This document shows positions 48,267 through 61,000 of a DNA stretch of 64,000 nucleotides, one piece after another (positions within the stretch are counted from its first letter, which is position 1; the number at the start of each line of letters is the position of its first letter). The DNA comes from Dillenia suffruticosa (Eukaryota; Streptophyta; Magnoliopsida; Dilleniales; Dilleniaceae). The notes under the pieces were generated by a model. The model ran no database searches. It was not told where the DNA came from and was given only the letters and a program-made list of their open reading frames with translations. The DNA is taken from the NCBI GenBank assembly GCA_033439265.1, contig JAVTVX010000031.1, positions 10,029,501-10,093,500 on the forward strand. The letters run 5' to 3'. Position numbers and translations under genes: made by a program.

Positions 48267-50989
48267 AAAAAAAAAAAGGGAAAATTAAAATTAGGGCTTA
48301 AAGCCCTAATTTCTCCTCTCTCTCTCTCTCTCCCTCTCTCTCCCTCTCTCTCTTTCCCTCTCTCTCTCTCTCTCACTCCGTCTCTTCCTCTCCCGCTGCC
48401 GCTGCCAGTACAGCCGCTCGCCACCGCACCCAGCCGCCACTGCTCCTTCCTTCTCATGCGGGCGCGCTAGCCGCAGCGCCTTCCTCCTCCGCCGAGCGCG
48501 ATCGCAGCCACCACCGGTCCCTCCTCCGTGAAGATCGCCGCGTGCCACCCACAGCCGCTGCAGCTCCTTCCTCCCGCGAGCGAGCCGCTGCAGCTCCTCC
48601 CTCCCGCGAGCGAGCCGCTGCAGCTCCTCCCTGCACGAGCGCCACTACACTCTCCTTTGCGTGACTGCGCGCTCTCCTTCATGCGACTGCGAGCTCTCCC
48701 GAGCACGAGCGCGTACTGCGTGAGCCCAGCGCGAGCCCAGCGCGAGCCCAGCTCGAATCCAGCGCGAGCCCAGCTCGAGCCTAGCGCGAACCCAGCCTGC
48801 GCGAGAGCCCGGCGCGAGCAGCACGGGACCCCCTGCGCGCCTCTGCACGCTCCTGCACGAGCACCAATGCACCCTTGCGCGCCTCTGCACGAGCCCCTGC
48901 GTGCCTCCAGCATGCCCCAGCACGAGCACAGCGCGCTCCAGTGCGCGATCCACTGCTCGAGCGCGCCCCAGCACGAGCGCGAGCGCTCCAGCGTGCGACC
49001 CATTGCGCGAGCGCTCCATCCAGCGCGAGCCCTAGCCACTGTGGCCCAGTCCAGCATGCGGCCTAGTCCGGCCTGCGGCCCACTAGACCCATCAGGCCCG
49101 TAGGCCCACCAGGCCCGCCAGCCCATCAGCCCGCCAGCTCGCGGCCCACGAGCCCGCGACGGCCTATGATAGTCCGTGAGCCTCTGCGAAGGTAAATGAC
49201 TCAGTTTCGATTTTCGCACTAGGGTTTTGAAATTTTTTAGTAATTAGACTTAAATTGCTCACAATTTCAAATTTGGAAACATTCAGGTTTTAGACCAAAC
49301 CGACGGGCGAACGAAAGCTAGATCCGAGATCCGAGATCCGAGGAATCCTAGGTGAGAGAAAGGAAATCTCTTTAACTCTTGAATAAATTTTGTCAAATTA
49401 GGTAGTTTTGGTTGGAAAGAAAAATTGAAGTTTCATAACTTGGCCCTTATTTGATATCGAACCGTGGTGATTTGATTAGGTTGGCTATTTTGGTGATTCG
49501 ATTGAGGGGAGCATTGCTCTACGTATTGTGGTTTTATTGGGGAGTGCGCTATCCTCCCCAAAACTGTGAGTGGATTTATTTCAATGCTTTTGTTTAAATA
49601 TGTAAACCCCGTTTTACAACATTTTGATGAATGAGCATGATTTGTCGTATGTTTGAAATGTTTTGGCTGGTTTTAAAATTGATTTTGTGAACCGATGGAG
49701 TGTCTAAAAACTATGTTAAATTGTGAAATTATGCATACATATGATTGAAATGTATAATGTGCCATTTTATCCTATATGTTGTATTGGTTTATGAACCTGA
49801 TTTCGGCACATTTTGATATGATATTGATTTTGGCATTGAGGGCTTTGATATGTATTGTTCCGTAGCTATGAAGGACACCGTGAGAGATGCTTTGGTGGCG
49901 TCCGGATATGCCTAGGCCTGGGGTATCCCACGAGTTGTCGTGATTTGATTATCGACACGGTATTAGCCAGGTTGAACCCGAAAGGGGGAGGATTTGGATT
50001 TGGATTTGGATTTGGATATCCTCTCCAAGTCTAGCACCTGGACGAGGTTCGTCGCCAACGCCGGGGTAGAGAGTACTTTAAATAAACTTGCATATAACAC
50101 CCCCGGTGCGCCTGTCATAGGTCACGGTAGACCTCTGCCAGGATATTTTTGACTGGTAGCTCTATGATTTTAATGACAGTGCTTTGGATGCATACTTGAC
50201 TTGATAATTCGTGCAAATGACAGATTGTTGAAATGAAAAACATGATGATTCGAAATATGATTTGTATACTTGTGTTTTGATACTCCAGCTTCACATTCCA
50301 TATTTGACGATTGCATTGAACCCACTCACTCACTGAGTATTCTTCCCCGAGTACTCACCCCTCATTTCCCTTCTTGTTTCAGAGATAGTATTTGGCAATG
50401 AGCGTTGCTTTAAGGATGCTCAGTATCATTGGGAGATTTGATCTGGATCTGAGGAGTTATTGTATATTTTCGCTGCAATTTCGTGAGTTAACAATTGTAT
50501 TGGTGATGTATATGTATTATGAGTTCGATAGACGACCATTGTATAATTCTGGGATGACTGTATAAATATGGACATGTCATTGCATAACATTGCATGGAGG
50601 CATTTCTGGTTCATTGTGTAAGTATTTGGGAATGTGTCATGTCTTAGAAGTGTCCTCTAGGATCACTCGGTGCCTCCTCTAAATCACAGGAGGGGCGACT
50701 GGCGGCTGTCCATATCTTTGATGGGGGCATGGCAGTAGAGGTCTATGGCTAGATTATTGAAAATTTTTATAACCTTGCGTTATCTAGATGTTGGCTGTGA
50801 GACTGGCTGATTTTGGAGAGGCCGGAATTGCCATTTGATTATATTATAGGATGATTGTGATTTATACAAGGTGAATTGTACTTGGGAGACCTCCGAAATA
50901 TGGGGAGGTTCTGTCCGATTTTCTGTAAAAATACAGCAGGTATTCAGGATAACGGGTGGCTGTTCACGATCCCGGTTCGGGGCGTGACA
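48267..50989 (+). repeat. Tekay-like 5' LTR
   Basis: It is homologous to 55,099-57,281. It ends GGTTCGGGGCGTGACA, directly before the primer-binding region. The first roughly 14 bases (TGTAATACCCAAAT in the partner) are not recognisable, so the start is approximate. It contains an inverted repeat at 48,291-48,309, a CT-rich tract (48,311-48,385) and a GC-rich low-complexity block to about 49,190. Confidence 0.85.
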
Positions 50990-50996
50990 GTTGGAT

Positions 50997-51008
50997 TGGT
51001 ATCAGAGC
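50997..51008 (+). other. Primer-binding site of the Tekay-like element (tRNA-iMet type)
   Basis: TGGTATCAGAGC lies 7 bases after the LTR end, complementary to the 3' end of plant initiator Met tRNA. Confidence 0.85.
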
Positions 51009-54000
51009 TCTAGGTTGAGCGCTATATAAGAAGAAAATCTTGAAAACATTCCCAAGTGTGTTTGCGTTTAAAGTCCTCAATGCATGAGAGTTTCATACAG
51101 TCATTTATATCCCTGCATATGGTCTCAGGAATTGAGTTTATCTATTTTAGGGGGTTAGATACTAATTCTTATCTAACCTAGCATTTCTTCATTTTCAAAG
51201 AAGGAACCAATGGAGATGGTTCTTAAATTGATGATTTCATTCATTTTAGGGGGTTAGTTGTACTAACCCTAATCTTTGAACAATGCCTAATGAGAATTCT
51301 TATATTGCGGAACCATGACGATTATATGGAGCGCTAGATATGTACTCCCTGATTCACTTAAAGAGAGAGAGGATACTTCCTCATTTCTGGTGCCCCTTTC
51401 GGTGCCGAAGAATACATCCTCAAGGTGTGTGTTTTCTCTGGCACCTTTTCAGCCGGCTATTCTACCAACGTCTCCACCATTTACTCTTGATATTTTTGGG
51501 CAAGTTTACGAGTGGTACACGGCACATGGGGTCCAGATGTCACCCCATCACCTTTGATGGCAATGCCGATATCTACGGCTGCGCTTATTTCTCCTACAGT
51601 AGTTCTTACTCAAGCGGCACCAAATCGTCCATCAGTGGCCGTTCTTCTTACAGTTTTGAATCTGAGTTATAATAATTGCGCCATACTTAGGTGCATCCCC
51701 AAGATGACCCAGCTAGTCACGGTAGCTCGACAGTTGGGATGCACAGATTTTTGGACTTGGTGATGCTACGGTAGCAAAGCACTGAGTCAACTGAATCCGA
51801 CGGATCTTGATAGATCTAGGCTTGCGCGAGGAGTATAGTCTACGAGTAACTGAGAGACTATTCGATAGGGAAGCCCTCACTTGATGGGAGGCTATTTGCG
51901 ATGAGGCTATAAGCCATTGCGGCAAAGCGATTTCCTAATGGAATTCGACCGCAGATATTTCACGGAGTTTTAGCGGGATCATATCCCCGGTGGTTATATC
52001 ACCAGTCCTAGTGCCATGAGCTAGGCTACTACTCAGCGACCTTTTCTTTGCCGCATATGTGGCAAGCACCATGCTCGAATAAATATGTAGAGCACTTATT
52101 ACATGCTTCCACTGTGAGAAGCCGGGACATATCAGGAGTTTATGCCCTGATTTGTGACTGGAGGTTAGTTGGCTTCGAGTCATCGGAATACACCACATGT
52201 AGGACAGCAGGGAACACCTGCGCATTCTAGTAACACTGCTCCACGGACTGCAGCCGGGAGCAATATAGTATTAGGTTTTCACGAGAGTAGTTGAGGGTGC
52301 AGGCCCTTGTGTATGCGATGACTCAGGAGGACACTCTGGCGAACCCAGATGTGATCATGGGTAATCCTCCTGCGGTTCCTTCCATTTAGAGGTCCTTATG
52401 CACTGTTTCTTTTGAAATCGTGTATTTTGTGATGATATGTACAGACATGATTGTTACAGCACTAGAGGCTTAACTATTTTGATATACAGGTGTATATCCC
52501 TATTCTTTCCGTACTCTTAGTAAATTCTTTTTATTTTATTTTATTTTATTTTATTTTATTTTTTTTGAATCTTGGTGCTATAGAAATACATGGAGTCGAC
52601 GTTTGTGTTCTTATTGGCACAAGATCGAACTATTTCTATGTGAGAGTTTCTTTCGCTCGACAGTCGGATAGACTGTTATCGTTACTTGATGAGGAGCTAT
52701 TAGTTGTCACTCCTCTTGGTGAGCAGTTGGTTAGAGATTCGAATATAAAGAGTATGATGTCATGGCAGGTGGGACAGTGCTGAGAGCAAATCTGATCCCA
52801 CTGGATATGACAGATTTCGATGCCATCTTAGAGATAGATTAATTGTATACTTATAGAGTTTCTTTAGACTGTTTTATCAAGAAAGATGATTTTTGGAGGC
52901 CTGAAGGGCCACCACTGACGTTTGCGAGTGAGAGACGGGTGTTACCCCATGGTATTGTATTAGTGAGGAAAGCCAGACATATAATACGTCGAGGATGTAT
53001 GACAGATCTGACACATATGATCGATACTACCATACAGAATCCGAGACTTGATGAGATTCTGGTGGTACAGAAGTTTCCTGAAGTATTTCCCGAGGAGCTA
53101 CCCTAATTATCATTGATTCGGAAGTTCAATTTTGAGATTGATCTGGCTTTAAGGATTACTCTTATTTCTATTCCGCCATATAGAATGGTACCATTTGAGC
53201 TGAGAGAGCTCAAGATTTAACTACAGAAATTGTTGGATAAATAATTCATCCATCCAAGTACCACACCTTAGGGTGCTTCAGTATTATTTGTAAAGAAGAA
53301 ATATAGAACACTTAAACTTGTTATGGATTATTGGCAGTTGACTAAGGTCACTACCAAGGATTGATATTCATTTTCCACATCGATGATTTGTTTGATCAGC
53401 TTCTCGGTGATAAGGACTTTTCGAAGATAAATCTTCGATCGCGTTATACTCGGTTACGGGTTAGGGTCGAGGATCTGTCCAAAAAAAAATGGACACTTTG
53501 AGTCCTTGGTCATGCCATTTAGGCTGACCAATGTCCTAGCTGCATTTATGGACCGAATAGATCGGGTCTTTTATGAATTTCCTAGATCGATTTGTTATCG
53601 TTTCCACTGATGACATCCTAATCAGCTTGCAGAGTGTTGAGGAGCATGCTCAGTGTCTTACTCTCAGACGACAAAGAGAGTGTTTACCCCTCTTTATTGG
53701 TGGGACTCCGTATCTTAGGAGTCAGTGTGGTTAATGATGTGTGAGAAGCATCATTAGCCAGATATGAGGACAGGCAGACCTTATTCAACCATGTCAGAGA
53801 CTTCGGATTCCGAGAGAACGGATAGATAGTGTTTGGAGAACGGATTTTGTATTTCAGTTGACATTGATTTCCGCAAGGCCATACTTAAGGAGGCACACTC
53901 CTCAACTTAAGCATTCATCCGGGTGGTACCAAGATGTATTGGACTATTCGGGATAGTTATTGGTGGCCTAACATGAAACGAGAAATTGAGGATTTTGTGG

Positions 54001-55081
54001 CAAGATGTTTAGCTCGCCAATAGGTAAAAGGCCGAGCACCAGCGTTTAGCTGGTACTTCACAGTTTTTTTTCCCCTATTCTTGACTGGGAGTGGGAGTAT
54101 GTCACGATAGACTTCGTAGTAGAGTTGCATCGGACTTTAGCACAGTATGATGCCATTTAGGTGATAGCTAATTAATTTACTCGGTCCATACATTTTCTCC
54201 TTAATCACAGCAGAAGCATGTTGAGCCCAGAATGCAAGAGGCTTTGGGCACGCGGCCTAGTTTTAGTACAGCATATCACCTACAGACAGATGGTCAGTCG
54301 GAGAGGACCATTCAGACGCTCGAGGATTTACTTCGGGTTTGTGTTATGGATTTTCGGGGTAGTTGGGACAGGCATTTACCGCTGGTGGAGTTTGCGTATA
54401 ATAATAGTTATCAGGCCAGCATCGGCATGCCACCCTATGAGGCACTCTATGGCAAGAAGTGTCGCACCCCGTTGTGCTGGGATGAGGTTGGTGAGTGACG
54501 ACTCACCAATGTTGAGCTGGTAGAGGAGACGAAGGAGAAAGTGAAGATTATCCGTACGCGGATGAAAGTCGCTCAAGATAGACAGAAATCCTATACAGAT
54601 CGTAGGCGGCGACCTCTAGAGTTTACTGTGGGAGACGTGGTATTTTTAAAGATATCTCCCTTGAAGGGAGTCATTCGATTTTGGCAGCGAGGGAAGTTGA
54701 GCCCAAAGTATATTGGACCCTTCCGTATCCTTGAGAAGGTCGGAAGTGTAGCATATAAATTGGAGCTGCCAGCAGACCTATCGTGCATTCACGATGTATT
54801 TCATGACTCAGTACTTAGGAAATATCAGCCAGATCCTTCACACATTTTAGAGGCTCCGCCAGTTGAGTTTCAAGAGGATTTGAGTTTACCTGTCCAGCCT
54901 GTGACTAGTTTGGATCGACAGGTCAGAAAGTTACGGAGTAAAGAGGTTCCTCTTGTTAGAGTTTTGTGAAGGAGCGACCAGGTCGAGGAACAGACTTGGG
55001 AGCCTGAGGAAGTCCTGAGGAGACAGCACCCCCAGTTGATTGCTGCTTAGCCTTCTTTTAGTTTCGAGGACGAAACTTGTT

Positions 55082-55098
55082 TTTAGGGGGTTAGAAAA
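55082..55098 (+). other. Polypurine tract of the Tekay-like element
   Basis: The tract containing TTTAGGGGGTTAGAAAA lies directly before the TGTAATACCC start of the 3' LTR. Confidence 0.65.
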
Positions 55099-55156
55099 TG
55101 TAATACCCAAATAAAAAAAAAGGAAAAATTAAAATTAGGGCTTAAAGCCCTAATTT

Positions 55157-55193
<37 letters not shown>

Positions 55194-57281
55194 TCTCTCT
55201 TTCCCTCTCTCTCTCTCTCACTCCGTCTCTTCCTCTCCCGCTGCCGCCGCCAGCACCGCCGCTCACCACCGCACCCAGCCGCCACTGCTCCTTCCTCCTC
55301 ACGCGGGCGCGCTAGCCGTAGCGCCTTCCTCCTTCGTCGAGCGTGATCGCAGCCACCACCCGGTCCCTCCGCTGCGAAGATCGCCTCGCGCCACCCACAG
55401 CCGCTGCAGCTCCTCCCTCCAGCGAGCGAGCCGCTACAGCTCCTCCCTGCACGAGCGCTACTGCTCTCTCCTTCGCGCGACTACGCGCTCTCCTGAGCGC
55501 GAGCGCGTACTGCGTGAGCCCAGCTTGAGCCCGGCGTGAGCCAGCGCGCGAACCCAGCCTGCGCGCGAGCCGAGCGCGAGCTGCGCGCGACCCCAGCACG
55601 AGCAGCGTGGGACCCCCTGCACGCCTCTGCACGCTCCTGCACGAGCGCCAATGCGCCCTTGCGCACCTCTGCACGAGCCCCTGCGTGCCTCCAGCATGCC
55701 CCAGCACGAGCACAGCGCGCTCCAGCGCGCGATCCACTGCTCGAGCGCGCCCCAACACGAGCGCGAGCGCTCCAGCGCGCGACCCACCCTAGCCACTGCG
55801 GCCCAGTCCAGCACGCGGCCCAGTCCGGCCCGCGGCCCACCAGACCCATCAGGTCCGCAGGCCCACCAGGCCCGCCAGCCCGCCAGCTCGCGGCCCACGA
55901 GCCCGCGACGGCCCATGATAGTCCGTGAGCCTCTGCGAAGGTAAATGACTCAAAGTTTTGATTTCCGCACTAGGGTTTTGAAATTTTTTAGTAATTAGAC
56001 TTAAATTGCTCACAATTTCAAATTTGGAAACATTCAGGTTTTAGACCAAACAGACGGGCGAACGAAAGCTAGATCCGAGATCCGAGATCCGAGGAATCCT
56101 AGGTGAGAGAAAGGAAATCTCTTTAACTCTTGAATAAATTTTGTCAAATTAGCTAGTTTTGGTTGGAAAGAAAAATTGAAGTTTCATAACTAGACCCTTA
56201 TTTGATATCGAACCGTGGTGATTTGATTAGGTTAGCTATTTTGGTGATTCGATTGAGGGGAGCATTGCTCTACGTATTGTGGTTTTATTGGGGAGTGCGC
56301 TATCCTCCCCAAAACTGTGAGTGAGATTTATTTCAATGCTTTTGTTTAAATATATAAACCCCGTTTTACAACATTTTGATAAATGAGTATGATTTATCGT
56401 ATACTTGAAATGTTTTGACTGGTTTTAAAATTGATTTTGTGAACCGATGGAGTGTCTAAAAACTATGTTGAATTGTGAAATTATGCATCCATATGATTGA
56501 AATGTTTAATGTGCCATTTTATCCTATATGTTGCATTGGTTTATGAACTTGATTTCGGCACATTTTGATATGATATTGATTTTGGCCTTGAGGGCTTTGA
56601 TATGTATTGTTCCGTAGCTACGAAGGACACCGTGAGAGACGCTTTGGTGGCGTCTGGATATGCCTAGGCCTGGGGTATCCCACGAGTTGTCGTGATTTGA
56701 TTATCGACACGGTACTAACCAGGTTGAACCCGAAAGAGGGAGGATTTGGATTTGGATTTGGATATCCTCTCCAAGTCTAGCACCTGGACGAGGTTCATCG
56801 CCAACGTCGGGGTAGAGAGCACTTTAAATAAACTTGCATATAACACCTCCGGTGCGCCTGTCATAGGTCGCGGTAGACCTCTGCCAGGATATTTTTGGCT
56901 GGTAGCTCTATGATTTTAATGACAGTGCTTTGGATGCATACTTGACTTGATAATGCGTGCAAATGACAGATTGTTGAAATGAAAAACATGATGATTCGAA
57001 ATATGATTTGTATACTTGTGTTTTGACACTCCAGCTTCACATTCCATATTTGACGATTGCATTGAATCCACTCACTCACTGAGTATTCTTCCCCGAGTGC
57101 TCACCCCTCATTTCCCTTCTTGTTTCAGAGATAGTATTTGGCAAGGAGCGTTGCTTTAAGGACGCTCAGTATCATTAGGAGATTTGATCTGGATCTGAGG
57201 AGTTATTGTATATTTTCGCTGTAATTTCGTGAGTTAGCAATTGTATTGGTGATATATATGTATTATGAGGTCGATAGATGA
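55099..57281 (+). repeat. Tekay-like 3' LTR (left part, interrupted by insertion)
   Basis: It starts TGTAATACCCAAAT and matches the 5' LTR up to the position equivalent to about 50,535, where the CRM-like element enters. The remainder should lie beyond the window's right end. It carries the same inverted repeat (55,135-55,153), CT tract and GC-rich block. Confidence 0.9.
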
Positions 57282-58044
57282 TGTGAACCCGTTGGGTATA
57301 AAAACCCTAGAACCCACGAACAAGTTAATTTAGCTCAAAAATCTTCCCAACGAATTATTTGAACCAGTGGAATTAAAGACCTCAACCCTTGCCCTAAAGG
57401 AGGAAGAACCTAAGGTATATAACCTTAGACCCGTTTCTCACTAGATCAAGAACCTTGGTATAAAGATGGAATGAATGACGCCACAATCTAGATGGTTCGA
57501 AACCTAGATTGATAAGTCAAAAAACTAAACAAGACTCATATCTTGAATAAGTTCAAAGTTCTCAAAAGAACAAGACTTGTGTGAAGAATCCTCACAATTT
57601 TATTAATTCTCTTAAAAGTGTTGTCTTACACAATGTATAATGACCTATTTATAGCCTAAAGGTAAAACATAATTGGCAACTAAAAATTTAGTAACTCTCT
57701 AAACAATAAAGAATTAGGAAACTAAAAGTTACAAAAAAATAAGAATTAGGAAACTAAATAAATCAAACTACTTTGACCAAGTCTTGCTGCTATTTTCTTC
57801 ATTTTCGTCCTCCCTTGGTTTTAGGTAGTTTTGGGCCTTCTATTCTTCCAACTGGGCTTGTATAAGCATAATTAAGGCCCCTTTTGGTTCTTTATTTATT
57901 TGGGCTCCAATTTCTTGTTGTAAAGCCCCCTGAATTAAGTTATTCAGTGCTTCTTTGAATCTTTTAACTCGGGCCCTTGTGACCGGCCCAACTGGGACTT
58001 GAGTTAGATCTCGTGAATTCCTTGCAATCTTGATGATCTCATCA
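57282..58044 (-). repeat. CRM-like 3' LTR (about 763 bp), overlapping the end of pol
   Basis: The outer edge is TGTGAACCCGTTGGG (plus strand). The inner edge is placed at TGATGAGATCATC (minus strand) because AAGAGGAGGGGAA, a good polypurine tract, lies directly before it. The partner LTR matches past the alternative inner edge near 57,800, up to the window end, which supports the longer LTR. Confidence 0.75.
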
Positions 58045-61000
58045 TTCCCCTCCTCTTGAGAAGGATTTGTCCTCAAATCGTCACCTACATCAAAAGGACT
58101 CAAGTCAGTAATATTGAAAGTAGCACTAACATGATACTCACCTGGTAAATCAAGTCTGTAAGCATTGTCGTTGATCCGTTCTAGCACTTGAAAAGGACCA
58201 TCTCCTCGGGGCAACAACTTGGAACGTCTCTGTACCGGAAATCTTTCCTTCCGCATGTGTAACCAAACCCAATCACCGGGTTCAAAAATCAACTTGTGAC
58301 GTCCCTTGTTAGCTTGCTTAATGTATTGTTCGGTCCTTCTCTCGATATTGAATCGTACTTTCTCGTGAAGTTGCTTCACAAATTCTGCTTTTTTCTTACC
58401 ATCTAAATTCACTTGCTCAGAAATAGGTAAAGGTAAGAAATCCAAAGGAGTTAAAGGATTAAAACCATAAACAATTTCAAACGGTGAGAATTTAGTAGTA
58501 GAGTGAACAGCACGATTATATGCAAACTCAACATGTGGCAAACATTCTTCCCAAGTTTTAATATTTTTACCAATGACAGCCCTCAACAAAGTGGATAAAG
58601 TTCTGTTGACTACTTCTGTTTGACCATCAGTTTGAGGATGACAAGTTGTTGAAAATAAAAGTTTCGTTCCTAACTTTCCCCATAATGTCTTCCAAAAGTA
58701 ACTCAGGAACTTAGTATCCCGATCTGAAACGATTGTTCTAGGCATCCCATGTAATCTCACAATTTCCTTAAAGAATAATTCCGCAATATGAGAAGCATTG
58801 TCAGATTTATGACAAGGAATAAAATGAGCCATCTTAGAAAATCGATCTACAACTACAAAGATCGAATCTCGTCCATATTTATTCTTAGGTAAACCCAATA
58901 CAAAATCCATTGAAATGTCAATCCAAGGTGAAGTAGGAATAGGTAGGGGTGTGTAAAGACCATTAGGTTGAACCTTAGATTTAGCTTGCCTACAGGTAAT
59001 ACATCTACCACAAAATCTCTCAATGTCTCGTTTCATGTGTGGCCAATAAAAGTGCTCTTGTAAAATTGCCAAGGTTTTAGCAACTCCAAAATGTCCCATT
59101 AACCCTCCGCTATGAGATTCTCGAACTAACAACTCTCTCAATGAACAATTTGGCATGCACAACTTATTTTCCCTAAACAAAAAGTTCTCATGCCTATAGA
59201 ATTTGCCCTCAGCAAACTTTTCACATGCACTATAAATTTCTCCAAAATCATGGTCATCATGATAAAGTTCTTTAATATGCTCAAAACCAAGAAATTTAGC
59301 ATCAAGAGTGGAGATTAAGGCATACCTGCGTGAAAATGCATCCGCAACTACATTCTCCTTACCTTGTTTATATCGAATGACATAAGGGAAAGTTTCGATG
59401 AATTCCATCCATCGAGCATGTCTCTTATTCAGCTTATGTTGACTTTTCAAATGTTTCAAGGATTCATGATCCGTACGAATCACAAATTCTTTCGGCCACA
59501 AATAGTGTTGCCATGTCTCCAAAGCTCGAACCAAGGCGTACAATTCTTTGTCATAGGTAGGATAGTTAAGTGCAGCCCCGCTTAACTTCTCGCTAAAGTA
59601 TGCAAGTGGTCTTTCATCCTGCATAAGAACAGCGCCTATACCTACACCAGAAGCATCACATTCAATTTCAAATGTTTTAGAAAAGTTTGGTAAAGCAAGT
59701 AAAGGTGCATGAGTAAGCTTATATTTAATAAGTTGAAACGCCTTCTCTTGCTCTTCACTCCATTGAAATGCAACGTTTTTCTTGATGACTTGTGTAAGCG
59801 GTGCAGCGATAGTGCTAAAATCTTTCACGAACCTCCTGTAAAAACTAGCAAGACCATGAAAACTTCTAACATTACCTATATTGGAGGGGGTTGGCCATTC
59901 TTGGATGGCTTTGATCTTTTCTTCATCTACCTCGATGCCTTTAGCACTCACAACAAAACCCAGAAAAACAAGCTTGTAGGTGCAGAAGGTACACTTTTTG
60001 AGGTTAGCATATAAATTTTCTTTTCTAAGTACATCCAAAACCGAATGCAAATGTGAGACATGATCATGCAAACTTTTGCTATATATCAAAATATCATCAA
60101 AATAAATAACAACGAATTTACCAATAAAAGCACGCAAAACATGATTCATTAAGCGCATGAATGTACTAGGAGCATTGGTTAATCCAAAAGGCATAACTAA
60201 CCACTCATACAACCCATATTTAGTTTTAAAAGCTGTTTTCCATTCATCTCCTTCTTTCATTCGTATTTGATGATATCCACTCTTAAGATCAATTTTAGAA
60301 AACACACAAGCACCATGCAACTCATCTAACATGTCATCTAAACGAGGAATAGGGTGTCGATATCTTACCGTTATGTTGTTAATGGCTCGGCAGTCAACAC
60401 ACATCCTCCATGTTCCATCTTTCTTAGGTACCAAAATCACTGGAACTGCACATGGACTCATACTTTCTCTCACATGCCCCTTTTCCATCAACTCTTCGAC
60501 TTGTCTTTGAAGCTCCTTCGCCTCTTCTGGATTGCTTCTATATGCTGGGCGATTTGGAATTGATGCACCGGGTATGAAATCAATTTGATGTTCAATCCCT
60601 CGGATAGGTGGCAAACCTTGGGGTAGCTCTTCAGGAAACACATCTTCGAATTCCTGCAAAAGAGACACAATAACACTCGGCAAAGAAGGGTTAAGTTGGT
60701 CAGTGTTTAAAAGGAGTTCCTTGTACATAAATACAATCAGTGGCCGTCTTGAGAGCATCGCTCGTTTAATCTCACTTGTTTTGGCATAGAAATTCTTTTG
60801 TTTTCTCTCGGATTTTACCTCATCGGCCGAACTTTCCTCTCTTTTCTCTTTCTCATCAAATTCGGCCTTTCTCTCTTCTTTTCTCTCTTTTTTTTCTTCT
60901 CTCAACCCATTTTGATCTTTTTGTTTCTGTTGCTCACTCAATTTTTGCAACCTCACTCGGTCTTCATAGACTTGCTTTGGTGTCATTGGAATTAAAGTGA

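Larger units (their letters stand above)
48267..57281 (+). mobile_element. Tekay/Del-like Ty3 chromovirus (broken, nested)
   Basis: It has two LTRs, the second interrupted by another retrotransposon. After the 5' LTR comes an initiator-Met primer-binding site, then gag with a zinc-knuckle region (about 51,300-52,230), protease (about 52,590-52,760), RT/RNase H (about 53,040-53,700), integrase (about 53,900-54,500, with [20 protein letters not shown]), and a C-terminal region ending in a chromodomain-like segment (about 54,960-55,060), then a purine tract and the 3' LTR. Order and motifs fit the Tekay/Del chromovirus lineage. The interior is broken in many places (well over ten) and looks shortened in the pol region. 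The LTRs remain similar, about 97% in the parts compared by eye, suggesting an age of roughly one to a few million years. The element sits in the TNPA-like pseudogene. Confidence 0.9.

Noticed and set aside
48454-49219. Long overlapping frames on both strands in the Tekay-like LTR, repeated at 55.3-55.95 kb
   Set aside because: These are composition artefacts of the GC-rich LTR block. They are present in both LTRs, not conserved in frame between them, and have no domain.
50997-51008. tRNA-Met-like words (TGGTATCAGAGC) here, at 63,453 and at 18,244
   Set aside because: These are only 10-13 bases next to LTR edges, so they are primer-binding sites. No cloverleaf is present and no tRNA gene was seen in the window.
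57282-57800. Shorter LTR (519 bp) for the CRM-like element, ending at CTTCA before GTCCTCCC
   Set aside because: The partner copy keeps matching beyond that point to the window end, and a better polypurine tract followed by TGATGA lies at 58,045-58,057. A tandem arrangement of two elements would also explain the match but needs more assumptions.
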